Positions 36,869 to 48,975 of a DNA stretch of 64,000 nucleotides are shown here, in pieces. How positions within the stretch are numbered: the first letter of the stretch is position 1; the number at the start of each line of letters is the position of its first letter. The stretch comes from Eumeta japonica (taxonomy: Eukaryota > Arthropoda > Insecta > Lepidoptera > Psychidae). Location of the stretch: positions 62,001-126,000 of the forward strand of contig BGZK01000159.1 in assembly GCA_005406025.1 (NCBI GenBank), written 5' to 3'. Both the position numbers and the translations under genes were made by a program. The notes under the pieces were generated by a model. That model was not told where the DNA came from, did no database searches, and worked only from the letters and a program-made list of their open reading frames with translations.

Positions 36869-37321
36869 ATGCCCTTTACGAACGAAACATCTAACACGAT
36901 GAAGTCAGTCAGCGGACTTCTGATGCTGCTCGTGGCCGCTAAGGTTGCGCAGGGCTACGTCATGGCGAAACGTGAACATGCGGCGGGGCCCGACCCGGGA
37001 CGACTCGATTCGGCGCGAGCGGAGCACCGGCCGAGCCCTCCACCTCACGTCTCCGATGGGATCAAAATTGCCGAGCATCGATCTACAGAGCGTTCAGATG
37101 CGAACGAAGGAGTTAAGGAAATGATGACCGCCGTCGCGAGAGACATCATAGAAAATGTCGTCTATAAACGTCTGTTTCTCAAAGACAACGTGGACAGCAC
37201 GGTGAAGAGGAAACAGAGATCAAAAAGAAGCATCATTTTCTATGACATACCTCCCAATACCACACTCTGTCCGCCTAGTCAAATAAGAGTGGATTCAAAG
37301 TGTATATCTATTTCGAAGTGA
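36869..37321 (+). CDS. Secapin-like secreted peptide precursor, copy D
   Basis: A 150-residue frame, closest to copy C overall. Signal peptide M11-G29 carries Lys at position 25 (V-A-A-K-V-A-Q-G) where the other copies have Gln; this is a charged residue four positions before the expected cleavage site and could weaken processing. The propeptide reads S-D-G-I-K-I at 62-67, shared with A. R-S-K-R at 117-120 precedes the C-terminal peptide. There P-P-N-T-T-L-C-P-P makes an N-x-T sequon at 130-132, and I replaces M after the second cysteine. C134 and C145 are kept. The frame is open and all signals are present, so it is probably functional. Its function is unknown. Confidence 0.85.
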   Translation: MPFTNETSNTMKSVSGLLMLLVAAKVAQGYVMAKREHAAGPDPGRLDSARAEHRPSPPPHVSDGIKIAEHRSTERSDANEGVKEMMTAVARDIIENVVYKRLFLKDNVDSTVKRKQRSKRSIIFYDIPPNTTLCPPSQIRVDSKCISISK

Positions 37322-37599
37322 AAATGACAGCTGAAGTCACGATTCCGATGAAGTCATCGATATAAAAATAGGGATGTTCGATGTAGTCACTAGAAGATAT
37401 TGAATTGTGAATTCGAACAGAAAAGAATATCTTTCAATTTTTTTTAATTCAAAGTTTTAGTAATGACAGTTCTTAATTGTATTGAGGCCGGCCTTGGCGA
37501 TTTGTCATTAGCTTTGTAACTGCGGCTCTCAGAATTCGTTTTAGACAACTTATTCTTGCGACTGAAATGAAAGTTTGTTACGTATTTTTTTTTGTGATA

Positions 37600-37605
37600 A
37601 ATAAA
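37600..37605 (+). terminator. Polyadenylation signal of copy D
   Basis: AATAAA in the same GTGATAAATAAAGACAA context as copy C. A segment of about 35 bases present in C before the T-run is missing in D, with GTTA-containing repeats at the deletion edges. Confidence 0.75.
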
Positions 37606-37680
37606 GACAAATTTCTACAACATTTTCATGCTTTTGCGTAATTCCTGGCACAAGAGTATTTCTGATTTCCAAAGGAGATT

Positions 37681-38699
37681 TCTATGGAAATTGGTTGTAT
37701 GTCGTAAATGCAAAGTAGATTTAAATTAAGTAGGCAATACAATATTACATAAAACTGAAAACGGAAAAGTGTAGTAGAACGGAAATATAATATTTTCAAG
37801 AGGTATAAAAAAGATGGTGGTAAAAAAGTCAGATAAATTAAAACGTAATAGCAAAGATGTTAAAATGAGCCATTTGGCTGTTTACAAAGGTTTGTCGTGT
37901 GGTGAGTATCTTTGTATAAGGGCACTGTGCGCTCATTTTTAACAGTGTTTCGCAGTAAAGTCAGGACAACTATGAATATATGAGGTGTTGAGATAAACCG
38001 TTTTAAGATGGGCAAGGTTTTGATTCATCTAGCTCAATATCTACGTTACCAAAATCAAGCAAATTAATTGATGAGCAAGTAGGAGATGTAAGTGTAAGTA
38101 GTATTTTAATCACTAAGAAACAATTGTGCGTCTCCGGTCACATTAGTTAAGAGAACTGATAAAACATGAAGTATTTGTTAGGACTGTCGGAAATTGATTA
38201 AAAAGATTATGACTGAGACATATCTGATATATGGAGTGGAAGATTTATTAGTATACTTGTGTCCAGTGAAATATTTTGTAAATTGATTTTAATAAAAGTT
38301 TATTTACAAATGCAAGTAGCAAAAGGAGACAAATAGACGCCAGCTCTGTGACTATTACGGCTATATTTGAGTTCAATTTAACGAACTTAAGATGAGCCTA
38401 GCGCATTTTTAACATATGTTGAATTTAGTTTTAGTAATACAAAAGAACATGCATGCTTAGAATAGTTTCGCAAATGTCAAGTCAAATCAAACTATACATA
38501 AAATATTAATTGTGTCTTATCTAGAGTCACAGCTCCACAAAGTAAGTTTATTAAAAATTCCTTTTTATTTGATAACCAAGGGACATTTTACTCAAGGTTA
38601 TTAAAACTATTGTCCACGATTAAAAGGTCATTTGGGGTAAGCAAGTCATTTGCACTCATTACGGGTAAGACATTTTGAGAGAAAGGCATAATCAGAAGT
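37681..38699. other. Non-coding stretch
   Basis: Beyond the D 3' flank no homology to other parts of the window is seen. Fragments of open frame carry no recognisable motif. Confidence 0.4.
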
Positions 38700-39146
38700 T
38701 GAAAAGTCTGTCAAGAGTTTTCGACAGTGTTTAATGAAATCGACAGGTTCAGTATAGTTAAAATACTATATAAAAGATTATTTAACAAGGATATAAACGC
38801 TATTGTTTTTAATATAGGAAATCTGGTGATAGTGTATTTCCCAAAAGAATTTCAGGGAAAAGTTTTAAATTGCATCGGTATTATAAAGGATTTATCTTAT
38901 GAAGTCATGCATAGATTATCCAATATAAGTATTGAGGTATAATCACTAAAATACAGAAGAAAATGTGATGCAGGTCATGAGAACAAATTGAAAAATAATT
39001 TTCCCGAAAGTAATTTAGTGTGGTTTCAGTGTTATTGTTAGTGAAATGTTACCTAGTGAAGATAATTTTCTTTTCAAGGCAGTAGGAAATACGAGATATA
39101 TTGAATTTGGAGCATTTCGAATTCCATTTAATTTTTCTTTGTAATA
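38700..39146 (+). pseudogene. Possible C-terminal tail of a pogo/Tigger-like transposase, decayed
   Basis: A 71-codon open run ends with N-I-G-N-L-V-I-V-Y-F-P-K-E-F-Q-G-K-V-L (about 38,803-38,859). It is followed, in other frames, by N-N-F-P-E and E-M-L-P-S-E-D-N, then G-N-T-R-Y...F-N-F-S-L-stop. The order 'VGDxVxVxF...GxVL', 'FPE', 'DIVxxLP', 'GGTxR...FxF' is one I recall from the C-terminal tails of insect pogo/Tigger-like (DDE_1) proteins. The catalytic DDE part is not seen upstream. The family call is tentative; an unrelated retroelement tail is the alternative. Confidence 0.3.
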
Positions 39147-40674
39147 AGGGCATTTCCGATAACATGTTCTAATAAAATCGACTACGTCAAGAAAAGGGGA
39201 GAAGCATTTTTCTTTGTCTTATTGTAGTAATTAAATTTATATGATTTATTTCATGATGATAACGCTATTCATAAAATTTCTATGTTATTATTTATACAAA
39301 AGTTTTTTTGTCCAATTTTTTATTGTTTAATATATTTTTTTTGTTATTTTATCGCATTAATGCAATGTTTGTTTTCATGATGATATGATAAGCTGTGACG
39401 ATTGAGTATTCATCAACTGTTGTGAGTGATCGACCCGGTGATTGGACATATGCAAGGAATTTAGCTGAAAAAAGAGCAAGGAACGCCATGGATATGGGAT
39501 GGTGACAGGACGCGTACAGAGAGAATGACTTTTTGATAGTTATACTAAAGTAACCGTGGTAGATGTGACAAGCGAATGACCGACTAAAATGGACGTGACA
39601 TGTTATTGCATGTAGGGAAACTGCGTGATCAGGAATTGGCACAGTAAAACCGCATATACTGTCGAGATGTTCGTAACTTCTTGTCAGTTTGCGGATTCAT
39701 GCAAGGCGATAGTCGTCATAAATGCTTAAAGTCGAAGTGAACTAGACTATTCGAGACAATCAAGTGATCGATTCTTTTAACTGATGCATGATGAGAAAAC
39801 TGTCCATTGTTCTATCTAAAAATTCTTTACCTTTCTACCTTTCATCGAAGAAAAAGAAGAGAAAATTACGGCGTTCTATTGAAAATTGAAGTTCGAAGCA
39901 TGTTCGCCGGCACAATGAAGCTCATCTTATTGCCGCGGGACGCCTGAGAGCGGTCGGGTGAATTCAAATTATGATTGTTCAGAAAACGCTTCCAGGCCCA
40001 ACTTCATTTGCGCGACACTCAAATAAATCTTCTGTTCGTCTTTTAAGATAATGTTATATATATATAACTTTATCTCAAATATATATACACATAAGATGCT
40101 TTATTTATTTAGCACAAAGAAAACTCATATTCGCTAACCTAAAACTATAAACTACCGAAGTTTGTGAACATCGTAGTCGCATATTATATATAAGGAGCAC
40201 CAAGAATTCGAAATATGCATATTTGTTATGAAGAAAAAATACCTTAAAAAATTACTAGTTTAACTTTGTATGGAAAATTAATTTGTACCCTAAAGTTAAT
40301 TTTTTGGATAATTAAAACCAAAAAATGACTATTAGCGCTAGCTAACTGATTCATAATTAATAGTAATATTTGCACTTGTAACCATTGAGTCCCATTTTTC
40401 ACAACAAGTACGTACGAAATTGATATTAATAATAATTTTCGTTATGACAGAAATGTTACTTTCGAGCTTTACATGGCAGAGCCATACTGTGGCCCACTTG
40501 GCTACTGTATAAAAACGAGCCGAATGAACAGTGAAACACCACCCTCTCATACAATAAGACCTGAAGTATCACGTTTCGCTTTTTCTTTCGTTCAGTGATT
40601 CAGAGATCAGGTGGCTCACACCTTCTCTATTACTTCACACCGTCATATATCCTATTCCAACCCAAAAGATGTGC
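39147..40674. other. Non-coding stretch with a GC-richer patch at 39.89-40.03 kb
   Basis: No gene recognised. The patch at about 39,890-40,030 is more complex than its surroundings and may be regulatory. A TA dinucleotide run follows near 40,053-40,066. Confidence 0.35.
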
Positions 40675-40755
40675 AATGCACTGGTGACTCCTCTGGGATT
40701 TCGAGTATCCAAGAGAAGTGGTGGTTGCTCACATGCTCGTTTGCTTCTGAAAAAT
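40675..40755 (+). mobile_element. Lepidopteran SINE/LINE tail fragment
   Basis: The order GACTCCTCTGGGATT, CGAGTATCC, GTGGTTGCTCACATGCTCG, TTTGCTTCT matches the tail repeated at 61,350-61,431. This kind of tail (dinucleotide-poor, ending in TGCTCGTTTGCC-like sequence) is very common in Lepidoptera. The fragment is diverged and truncated. Confidence 0.5.
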
Positions 40756-43420
40756 GGGGTCAAAAAAAGTTAAGTTACAATGGTTCACTTTGTAAGCAGG
40801 TAAAGTAATGTTGATGTTTGTTCTTTATCCATTGTTAGTAAAAACAACCAAAATGTGTTCATCTGTCTGACCATTATTTCGTGCAATTTTAACTCATAGT
40901 ACATAGGAAACTGAGTGTAATACAATGTACATATACTTATAGTTAACGTCATAAGTGTTAATTTTTAAACGGCTACTGTTCCGATTCATACACGATCGCT
41001 TATTATTTGGCCGTTTTATATCCACTATTATTCACTTATTACCTCCACCTTTACTCGACAGTTTTTCTTAGCGTAGCTGTTCCAATTGGTAGTTTTTCTA
41101 ATTAAGTCTATTAACCCTTTCTGTTGATGACTTTTGCGTTTGCAATTTTTTTTGTTTAGCAGGTTTTTTTTGCAGTATGATAAATATTCTTATCTTCGTC
41201 GCTGTTAGTCAACTGTAATGATTTTAATAATTATAGGTCCGCAGTTATTCCCCCATTTCAGAGCCCGACATCTATGGTACAATGTTTTGTTTTTTTATAA
41301 ATCCAATAAATAAATTTAAGTATTCAATTGTTGTTTGAAATCATAATTTGCGTTTATGACAGCACAAGTTATAGGATGTTTGAATTAACAGTCTGCTCAG
41401 GTTGCAAAGTGCTATATAGAATCTTTATACTTACCTAGTCCAACTTATAGTTTCTAGTCTAAGTTTTAATACCTTTTCTGTTTAGGTTACATTAGATTTA
41501 GCTGTAGTTATAATATTGACAACTAAAAATTGTAGTAAAAAGTAAGAATTGAGCTTAATATTATTTTTAGTCACGGAACATATTAAGATGACGTTGGTCG
41601 TCAAATGCATAATCCGCTACTGTACAAGCTCCACTATTTGATGAGATATAAAAGATTTATGTTAGTTGCTTAATGAATATTTTTTCACATTCCTTAATTT
41701 GTGTCCTTATATTTTCTAAGCGACAATTTACTTTTGCTTGATTTATAATCAAAGATTCACTAAATCCTAAACTATGGCTTGCAATTGATTCCACGTTTCA
41801 ATAAACGATACAGATTTTTGAAGTCGTGGTAGTTTGTTTGATGATGACCTTTCCCTCACTTCTGCGTAATTATAGAAGTTGGGCATATCTTGCATTTTTT
41901 GGTGTTTAGCGGGGACACCATAAATTGTGTACAATGCTTCTTTTTAACGTTTTAATATTTTACGGATACAGCTCACCATTAGTAGACCTGTTGACCTTAC
42001 TTTTAGGTGGGAAGTATCGCAGAAGAACTGCGGGCCATCAATAAATGTAATCCCAAGGTCTCATCTTGTTTCTTTAAAATTCGTCTTTTATCTGTTCCTA
42101 TTTCCTGTAACAACTCGCTCTTAATAGAGCTTGTAGATACCGTTCTAGTAGCTAAGCAGTCTTTGACTATTTTAGCTCGCCGCGCAATCGTGACAACAGG
42201 TACGCGCATATTACCTGAGCCTGCAGAATTGCGTCTGAGAGCCCACAAGATCCATTTGCAGCACCTTAAATTCGTCCACCTGACGTCGTCTTCGATCTAG
42301 GTTGTCAATTGACATTAAAGCTGTTTTCTTGTTAACTGGAAATTTATATGCCGTTATGGGCTTGCATTCCTGTGCTATCATCTTCTAAATTATATTCTAC
42401 TCAATATCTTTGTCCTACATGGATCTGTGCTCGTATTATTTTTAACAGTTTAAATAAAAAACTATCTAACGATTCGCGGGAGGTATTTTATTTCCCTTCC
42501 ACCGCTCAATGCGTCTTGGAAGACACTGACAAGCTTTTTCCTAATATTTACATGGGGACGCGTTTTTACGAGAATTTTAATTCAAACGTGATCTACATTA
42601 CTACTTTTATTTCTGATATTTTGATTTCAACTGATAAAAACTACATTTCTCGGTCACTAAGCAGATTCAATTTTTTTGTAGGAAATTATTTTTCGGGACG
42701 AGATGAGATTAAACGGGGACTTGGAATTGACATTTTATAAAATGAATTGTAAGCCTCTTATAAATCTTGCGACAAACAAATTTAATAGCCTTAAATTTTA
42801 CGCTTCCAAAACAACTTTTATAATTTTTGACGAAATACGATTAACTTTTCTATCGTCTGCAACAAAGCATTAGATTCGGCTTTCCTTCGTTTCAACGTCA
42901 AGTTAAAAATAAACTGTTTTTGTAAAAAATAAATATTACATTAAGACCTGTGAATTGATAAATCTAATGGATTTCAATTATTGTTCTTTCAAGGAACTGG
43001 TTTTCTTTATGGTTAACGATAGGTATGTAATAGATTACACACCTATAAATAACCATAACTAAAAAAATAGACACACTTCATATTCAATATTTTACTAGAG
43101 GCTATCGCAGAGTTGTCTAAGTATCAGTTTAATATCTGTAACCGGTGCTGTGAATTGTAATGTCATCACACGTTCAAGATGAATCCGATGCACGAAAACT
43201 AATGGAGTTTATCGTAAGACCAAATGACGCCCGGTCTTAGGTTCAGCGTGACAAGATTGGTTCATATATATAATAAAATCTAGATTTTTTTCTCTCTCTT
43301 TTCCTTCTCCTTTAGACATAAAAATTTTGAAGTTGAAATGGGATAGTAACAAACACCTGATTTAAATTTGATGAAACATAAAGCGCTACTTGTTCATTAT
43401 TATTTTTATATGACTTATAA
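40756..43420. other. Non-coding stretch
   Basis: A 130-codon open frame at 42,348-42,740 (plus) and a minus-strand coding-like stretch at about 41,760-41,900 (reading Y-G-V-P-A-K-H-Q-K-M) were examined. Neither shows a domain I recognise, and the first is about the longest expected by chance in this much AT-rich DNA. Confidence 0.35.
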
Positions 43421-43490
43421 GCGGCCAATGAGCATGCGGGTCATCGTAAAGTAGATGGTCATCGCTGCCCTGGACACGCGCAACTTCAGA
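43421..43490 (-). mobile_element. Lepidopteran SINE/LINE tail fragment, inverted
   Basis: GCCAATGAGCATGCGGGTCA, then GGTCATCGCTGCCC and GGACACGCGCAAC, reads as the reverse complement of the tail family at 40.7 and 61.4 kb (GGGCGGCGGTGAC, GTGTCCATGG). Confidence 0.45.
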
Positions 43491-46400
43491 TCGGTCATTT
43501 TTACGTTGTCTGCTAAACACAAATTATAATAAGCAAGATTTCTTAAACGCTTTTAAATGACCCGAAAAATCATCAATACTAGTTCTTAAATATGTTTCTA
43601 TACATTCAATTTATAAGTCATTATATAAATCAGCCGTCGTCCTATTTGAGTGTAAGTATACGAACATCGACGCAAACATTTGGTAAAGGATTTAAGAAAT
43701 AATTTACTCATTGCGTACTTAAGTAGGTAAATATAACTTCAAACAGATATGAATATCTAAATCTTATCTTATTTAGAACCCATGTTTCAACTGAAAATTA
43801 TCGTCCAAATAGCACAGCAATTAGTTTTATATCTTTAGACCTTACATTGTATGAAGGCTTTGTGATGGCTTTTAAAGATCGTTAATCGGTAATAATTGAA
43901 CTCTTAAATTGATTATCATTATTCGCAATGCGATGATACTTGGAGAATCACTATTATTTTACTTCCATTGTTTTTCTCAGCGTCGTATTTGCAAAGAAAA
44001 TAAAAGCGATTTTCCGCTTCACCGTGAACGCGGCGGCCATTAAAACCTGAAGTGTCACCTGCAGTAACAACGGACAATGGGACATCGATTTTTTTTATCG
44101 GCAGAGCTTTACGGCACCCTCCGGCCGGTAGTAAAACAACATTGTACATTGTTTCAATATAACTAATCCGCGAGCACGGCGTTGCCCGGACTTAATACGG
44201 CGAGCGGCGCCCCGCAGTCGTAAGGTGACGACAATGAAACGGCCCATTTCGCCGTTGTCGGGTGTTCATTACGGGGAACGCGTGGACGGCTCGCGTTTCT
44301 ATGTATTTGAAACTGGTTTTTTGATGCAACATTGTTTTTCATCGATATAAATTTGCAATGAAAATTTTCAATTATAATATAAAATGGAGTACTTTTAAGT
44401 ATGTACATAAAGACCAAGATAGTGTACATGTATATGTAAATGTTCCCATTGGTATTTTCGTGAATCATTTTGAATAATGCCATAGCTCATACTCTCTATC
44501 CAGTCGAGAAGTATTGAACGATTATTTCAATATTGTTTTCGCCTGAATAATTCTTTTCATTATTTCATAATTTGCATAATGAAATCTTTGTTTTTTCAGA
44601 AATGTTTTGCGCTAATATTTAATATCATTTTCATGACATTTTTAAAGACAGGAATTTCAGATGATTCATGTTTAAAAATTAAGCTTTGCGACTCTGTCTT
44701 TATATATGTCTAGCTACATGCATATAGTCGGGATCAAATATTTAACCCTATTTTGCTGACTGGGAAATACGCTTTTTAATCAGCCTAACTAGACGCAGAG
44801 AGGAATTTTGTCTCATAGCGTTTAACCTAGAACAAATAAGCAACCATAATTATTATGCTCTTAATAAATCTTTCACATGTACATGACAAAGACATACACA
44901 CAGCGCTAACTCTAGATAATGTACCTCCCTCCTGCATGTGGTGGGGTGGTCTTAGCCCTCGGGGCGCGAATCACATGCGTGATCAATCACCCGCGGGACG
45001 ATGACGTCACCAAATCTTTTTTTCTCGCCCCGAAGCCTGGCGACAAAGGCCTCCCGCGCACCAGAATCAACTTATGACAGACTCGCTGAAGACGGTTAAA
45101 CCCTTTGTCGCCTCCCGAAGATCGGCTGTTGTCAATCAAGGGATTGCTCGTAAGAGAATGGAGAATTTGTTATCGCGTATTGAGGCATTCCTTTTTGTTA
45201 CAAGTTTGAATTTACTTCAAATTCAAAATTAACCATTGTAATAGCTTTTAGGCTGCCACGTGATGAAGCAGTGTTGAACCGCGTGATCTCGTAATCAATA
45301 TGACGTCCACGAAACGGCAGAATAATTTAGTAAGTTGGATTGTGATAAACTCATCAGTCAAGTTACTCTCAGCAGTTTCAGCCTTATTTAATATTTCTCA
45401 TAAAAAGATGAATTCACTTTGCTATTATATGCAAAATTATTTAAATTAAATATTTGTTAAAAATTACTGCCGTGTTCACGTCTTACAAAATAGGACTCCT
45501 GTGACTTTTAACTATACATCTGGTCTGCTATGCATATTATGTGAGTATTTATGATCGGCCCACAACGAACAGTGCACAATGATCATTAAAACGAAAAGCA
45601 AAAACGTGTAATCCATAAAAAGGAAAAAGACTGAAGAATGTTTTTAATTTTTTTAGAGATTGACTTGAAAACAGCAACTGTTTTATAGTGTTTTATATAA
45701 TCATGTTTTTGTAGTACTAGTAATTCAATAACTGTTTCTTTAAACTTTAGATAATGATAAGATTATGCGATAAATTGACGAATTTTATACATTTTCCATC
45801 AGGAAATAGAAAGAAATATTATTTGAAAACATTCTAATTTACATCTGAACTTGACGGTGGAAAGTTTATGTTTAACACATTTTTATCAACTTTTTGATCT
45901 TATAATGTTAATAGTAAATTCAAATTTTATTAAATAATAACAAGATCCTACTGCAATGCGAACTGAGAGAAAAATTAATCACACTATGGCATAATGTTTT
46001 ACAGCAAATAAATTTTGGTAATGGCGATAAATCCGCGCTGGTAATTGAGAAGGCAGTAATTCCGATTTCTGTTTTTTTTTATTGTGTATATAGAACGCTC
46101 TATAAATGATCTTTCTTTCTGTTTGTATTTCACACATCAAATGAGAATCGATCAAGGCATTATTCCATACTTTTTTTGGAAATCGCGACTGTATTTCGTA
46201 TCGAATCAAAAAGTAAATAAATAAAAATAAAAGTTAAAGTTAGATAATGGAATAAATAACTAAAAAAGGCACAACCAAATCTCGTTATTTCAAAATTCAT
46301 TGAAAGGTAACGACACTGCACTGAGAAGCTGTAGGTGGTGTTAATTTGAGGTGCGTTGGGCTTTTTATTTAGGTATTATTAGATAACTTACATTCATAAA

Positions 46401-46897
46401 CTGAAGACCACCTACGACCTTAGAACTCAGTAATTCTTAGCTTGAAGGAAACACATCGATCGTTTACAATTATTTCAGTTGTCTTTTTCTATAGCCGGGG
46501 TTTAGTTTTTTAATTTTTATTTGACACATTTTAGTGACATATAAAGCTATAAAGGAATTACAAACTCATATAGAAATAAAATAAAATTGATAAATTCCAT
46601 TATGTACGTACATATTATATTCTATCCCATATTAATAATATATTTTAATATACAAATTCGAAATGTCGAAATTAAGACCTTCATTTTTTTTACTAAATTC
46701 GATACACTTTTAATTGTTTTTTTGTTGCCTAGAGTATTATGCCAGTGTTATGTGCCATGTTGGTTTTGACATGAAGTCACAAGACCCATAAGACGCAGAA
46801 CTCTAACTTTGTTACAATTCTGCGGAAGCAAGAACGAAAGCGAATGTAGAGTCGTTTTTGTTCCAACTATCATGATAAGTAATTTAGAAGCGACAAG
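43491..46897. other. Non-coding stretch with two GC-rich patches
   Basis: Patches at about 44,020-44,300 and 44,920-45,150 are much richer in GC and in non-repetitive words than their surroundings. The second holds TGACGTCA (about 45,002) and TGATCAATCA (about 44,981). No convincing gene. These may be conserved regulatory DNA. Confidence 0.35.
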
Positions 46898-47355
46898 GGG
46901 ATAGGTGAAGATATACAAATTTATATGACGGCCAGTCAAAATCGTAACCCTCCGTAGTCAGATAAGAAATTAACGATCTATTACATTTTACAGCTTAAAA
47001 GGAAATCTGAGACGTGACTTTGTAAATAAAACGAAATTATCAAGTTATTGCAGACAAAGCAGCAGTCAACGGACAACAATACATATATATTTGAAATGTG
47101 CTGATTAAGCGCTTTCATTTCTTACTAAGTATTTTTTTCAATACAGAAATCCATATCCTACAGAGGGCGCCACATTAAATTTAGCGTGACGTCACATAAC
47201 TTTAAATCAGCGGACGATCAAGGCGCTACCGAAGATACTTAATTAGTTAACTTATAATAAGTGGGGTAGCAGCAATACAGGAACAGATGAAAATATACAT
47301 ATACGTAGTCTGCTAAAATCGTGATCATCCGGAGTCGGGTGAGAAGTTGAAAATT
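46898..47355 (+). repeat. Diverged direct repeat, two copies about 380 bp apart
   Basis: The stretch at 46,898-46,975 (ATAGGTGAAGATATACAAAT ... AAATCGTAACCCTCCGTAGTC ... AAGAAATT) recurs at 47,278-47,355 with ACAGATGAAAATATACATAT ... AAATCGTGATCATCCGGAGTC. It may be two copies of a short mobile element or an old tandem duplication. No coding potential. Confidence 0.5.
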
Positions 47356-48970
47356 TTTCGAAATTATCAATTGAGTCCTCCTAGCGTATATGAATCGTGA
47401 TTCAAGTGGAAAGGAAACGACTCGTTATTGCACGTGTTAGTCGATTTACTCGATCGCTACACAAAATACGTTAATGAAACAGGGAAAAACATTCAATCTC
47501 TTCCTGCTCTTATACGTATTGAATGCAGTAATGAATTGTAGCGTAATTCCCTTAAATGTAATGCGATTCTGTTAAAGGAAGGAATATACGTGACATTTTA
47601 ACCGCTACTTTTGCCATGCTTATTGGATTGACGTAATGTGTGGGAATTCGATAGGTTTATGACAAGCATATTTGGTTTTACTTCGAAATCGATCGGATTT
47701 AATTTCTTTTACTATTAAATAAGAAAAATAAGTATGCAGCGTGTAAGCTTTTTATAATTTTTAATAGAAATCAGTGAAACAACTCTGTGGATTTTCAGAA
47801 AAAAATTGTTATATTACACGTTGGAATTTCCAAATTTCTTGGAATTTCTATAGTGGAGAGTTAAAAATATTGCATTCAGTCGAAAGTAAACAAGTACATT
47901 AAATGAAACGAGACGAGGAGTAATAGGAGTATGCCATAGATGTAAATAAATTATTCACACAGTTCCGGTTAGTTTTAAAGCAAGCACCACGTCAACGCCT
48001 CGGTGTGTCATTATGATATTTGCTAAAATGTTAGCCATATAAGCTATCAAAACGTTTTAATTTATTTAAAATTAACCATATTTGATCTATGCAATAACAT
48101 ACAAAAGTTAAGTGAATGTATAATTAATATGCTAGGATACCTTTCGAGAGATTGAATGAAATTTACCAGTTAACTCACAGACATTCCTGGGAAGGCTTAT
48201 AAATCTATAAAGTTTCAGTGTTTAAATAGGTGACACTGCGCACTATTACAATAAAAACGACAATATTGCGAAATTGTACACAATTTTGAATTTTAATTGT
48301 TTAAATCAGTAATAGTTATTGGTGTATTTACTATTAATTGATGGTTTTAGACAGGTGTAGGGTAATAATCGGAATTTTTTCAGTGGACAAAGAGCACATA
48401 GGCCAAAGAAAAATGAAGGTGGGCTGTATTTGTTCATAGTGATATAAATACGCATAAATACACTCTAAGCCCTGCTTTAGAGAAGAGCTTTTACGTTTCT
48501 TTTATTTTTTTTTCACACAATTAACTACTGTTAATCGGATTCAAATTTAAATTAAAAAGTATGTTAATTCATAGCTTGTATCTTATCACTTAAAAATACT
48601 TTACAACATTTTAAGGTTTAAGGTCATTTTGCTCGTTCGGAAGACAGTTTTTCTTCAAAAAGAAAGTAGGGATCATGATGTCAGTTACTTTAAATCTATC
48701 TATAGACAATGACAATAAAATACGAAGATATTACAAAAAGGAACAAATCTGTAACAATTTGAGCCGGTTACTACTGACTATTTGTTCTGTAAAAATTCAG
48801 AAATTGTATAATAAATACACTTTTTCATTAAGCATTTCTTTAAAAACATTTTAAATCTGTGTGAGCATATTTTTATATCTTTAGACACTTCACAAAACGA
48901 AAGTACACAGGGGTCATTCTCATTTACGATTTCGAAATTACGATCATTATTATTTTTTCCTTTCTTTGCC
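47356..48970. other. AT-rich non-coding stretch
   Basis: No gene, RNA or repeat recognised. Confidence 0.4.
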
Positions 48971-48975
48971 TTTCT

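Larger units (their letters stand above)
28690..37680 (+). repeat. Right arm of the inverted segmental duplication (copies C and D)
   Basis: The arm begins at about 28,690 with the 3'-flank type of sequence that otherwise follows a peptide gene (compare 33,420 onward and, in reverse, 18,650 downward). It continues through the spacer to copy C, a second 3' flank and spacer, and copy D, and ends just past the D polyadenylation region. Start-to-start distance of C and D is 4.29 kb. The spacer of C lacks the block present in B and D (20.99-21.38 kb, 35.73-36.12 kb). The spacer contains a patch of degenerate 'GATTTCGATC'-type words near 31.6 and 35.64 kb. Confidence 0.85.

Noticed and set aside
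41750..42250. Minus-strand stretch with coding-like character (Y-G-V-P-A-K-H-Q-K-M and a 81-codon frame)
   Set aside because: It could be the remains of a mobile element, but I could match it to no family, and stops interrupt it.
42348..42740. 130-codon open frame on the plus strand
   Set aside because: No domain, signal peptide or family motif. One frame of this length is expected by chance in 64 kb of AT-rich DNA.
43919..44483. Two adjacent minus-strand frames of 76 and 106 codons
   Set aside because: They cross a GC-rich patch with low-complexity or AT-derived ends and show no family motif. More likely regulatory DNA.
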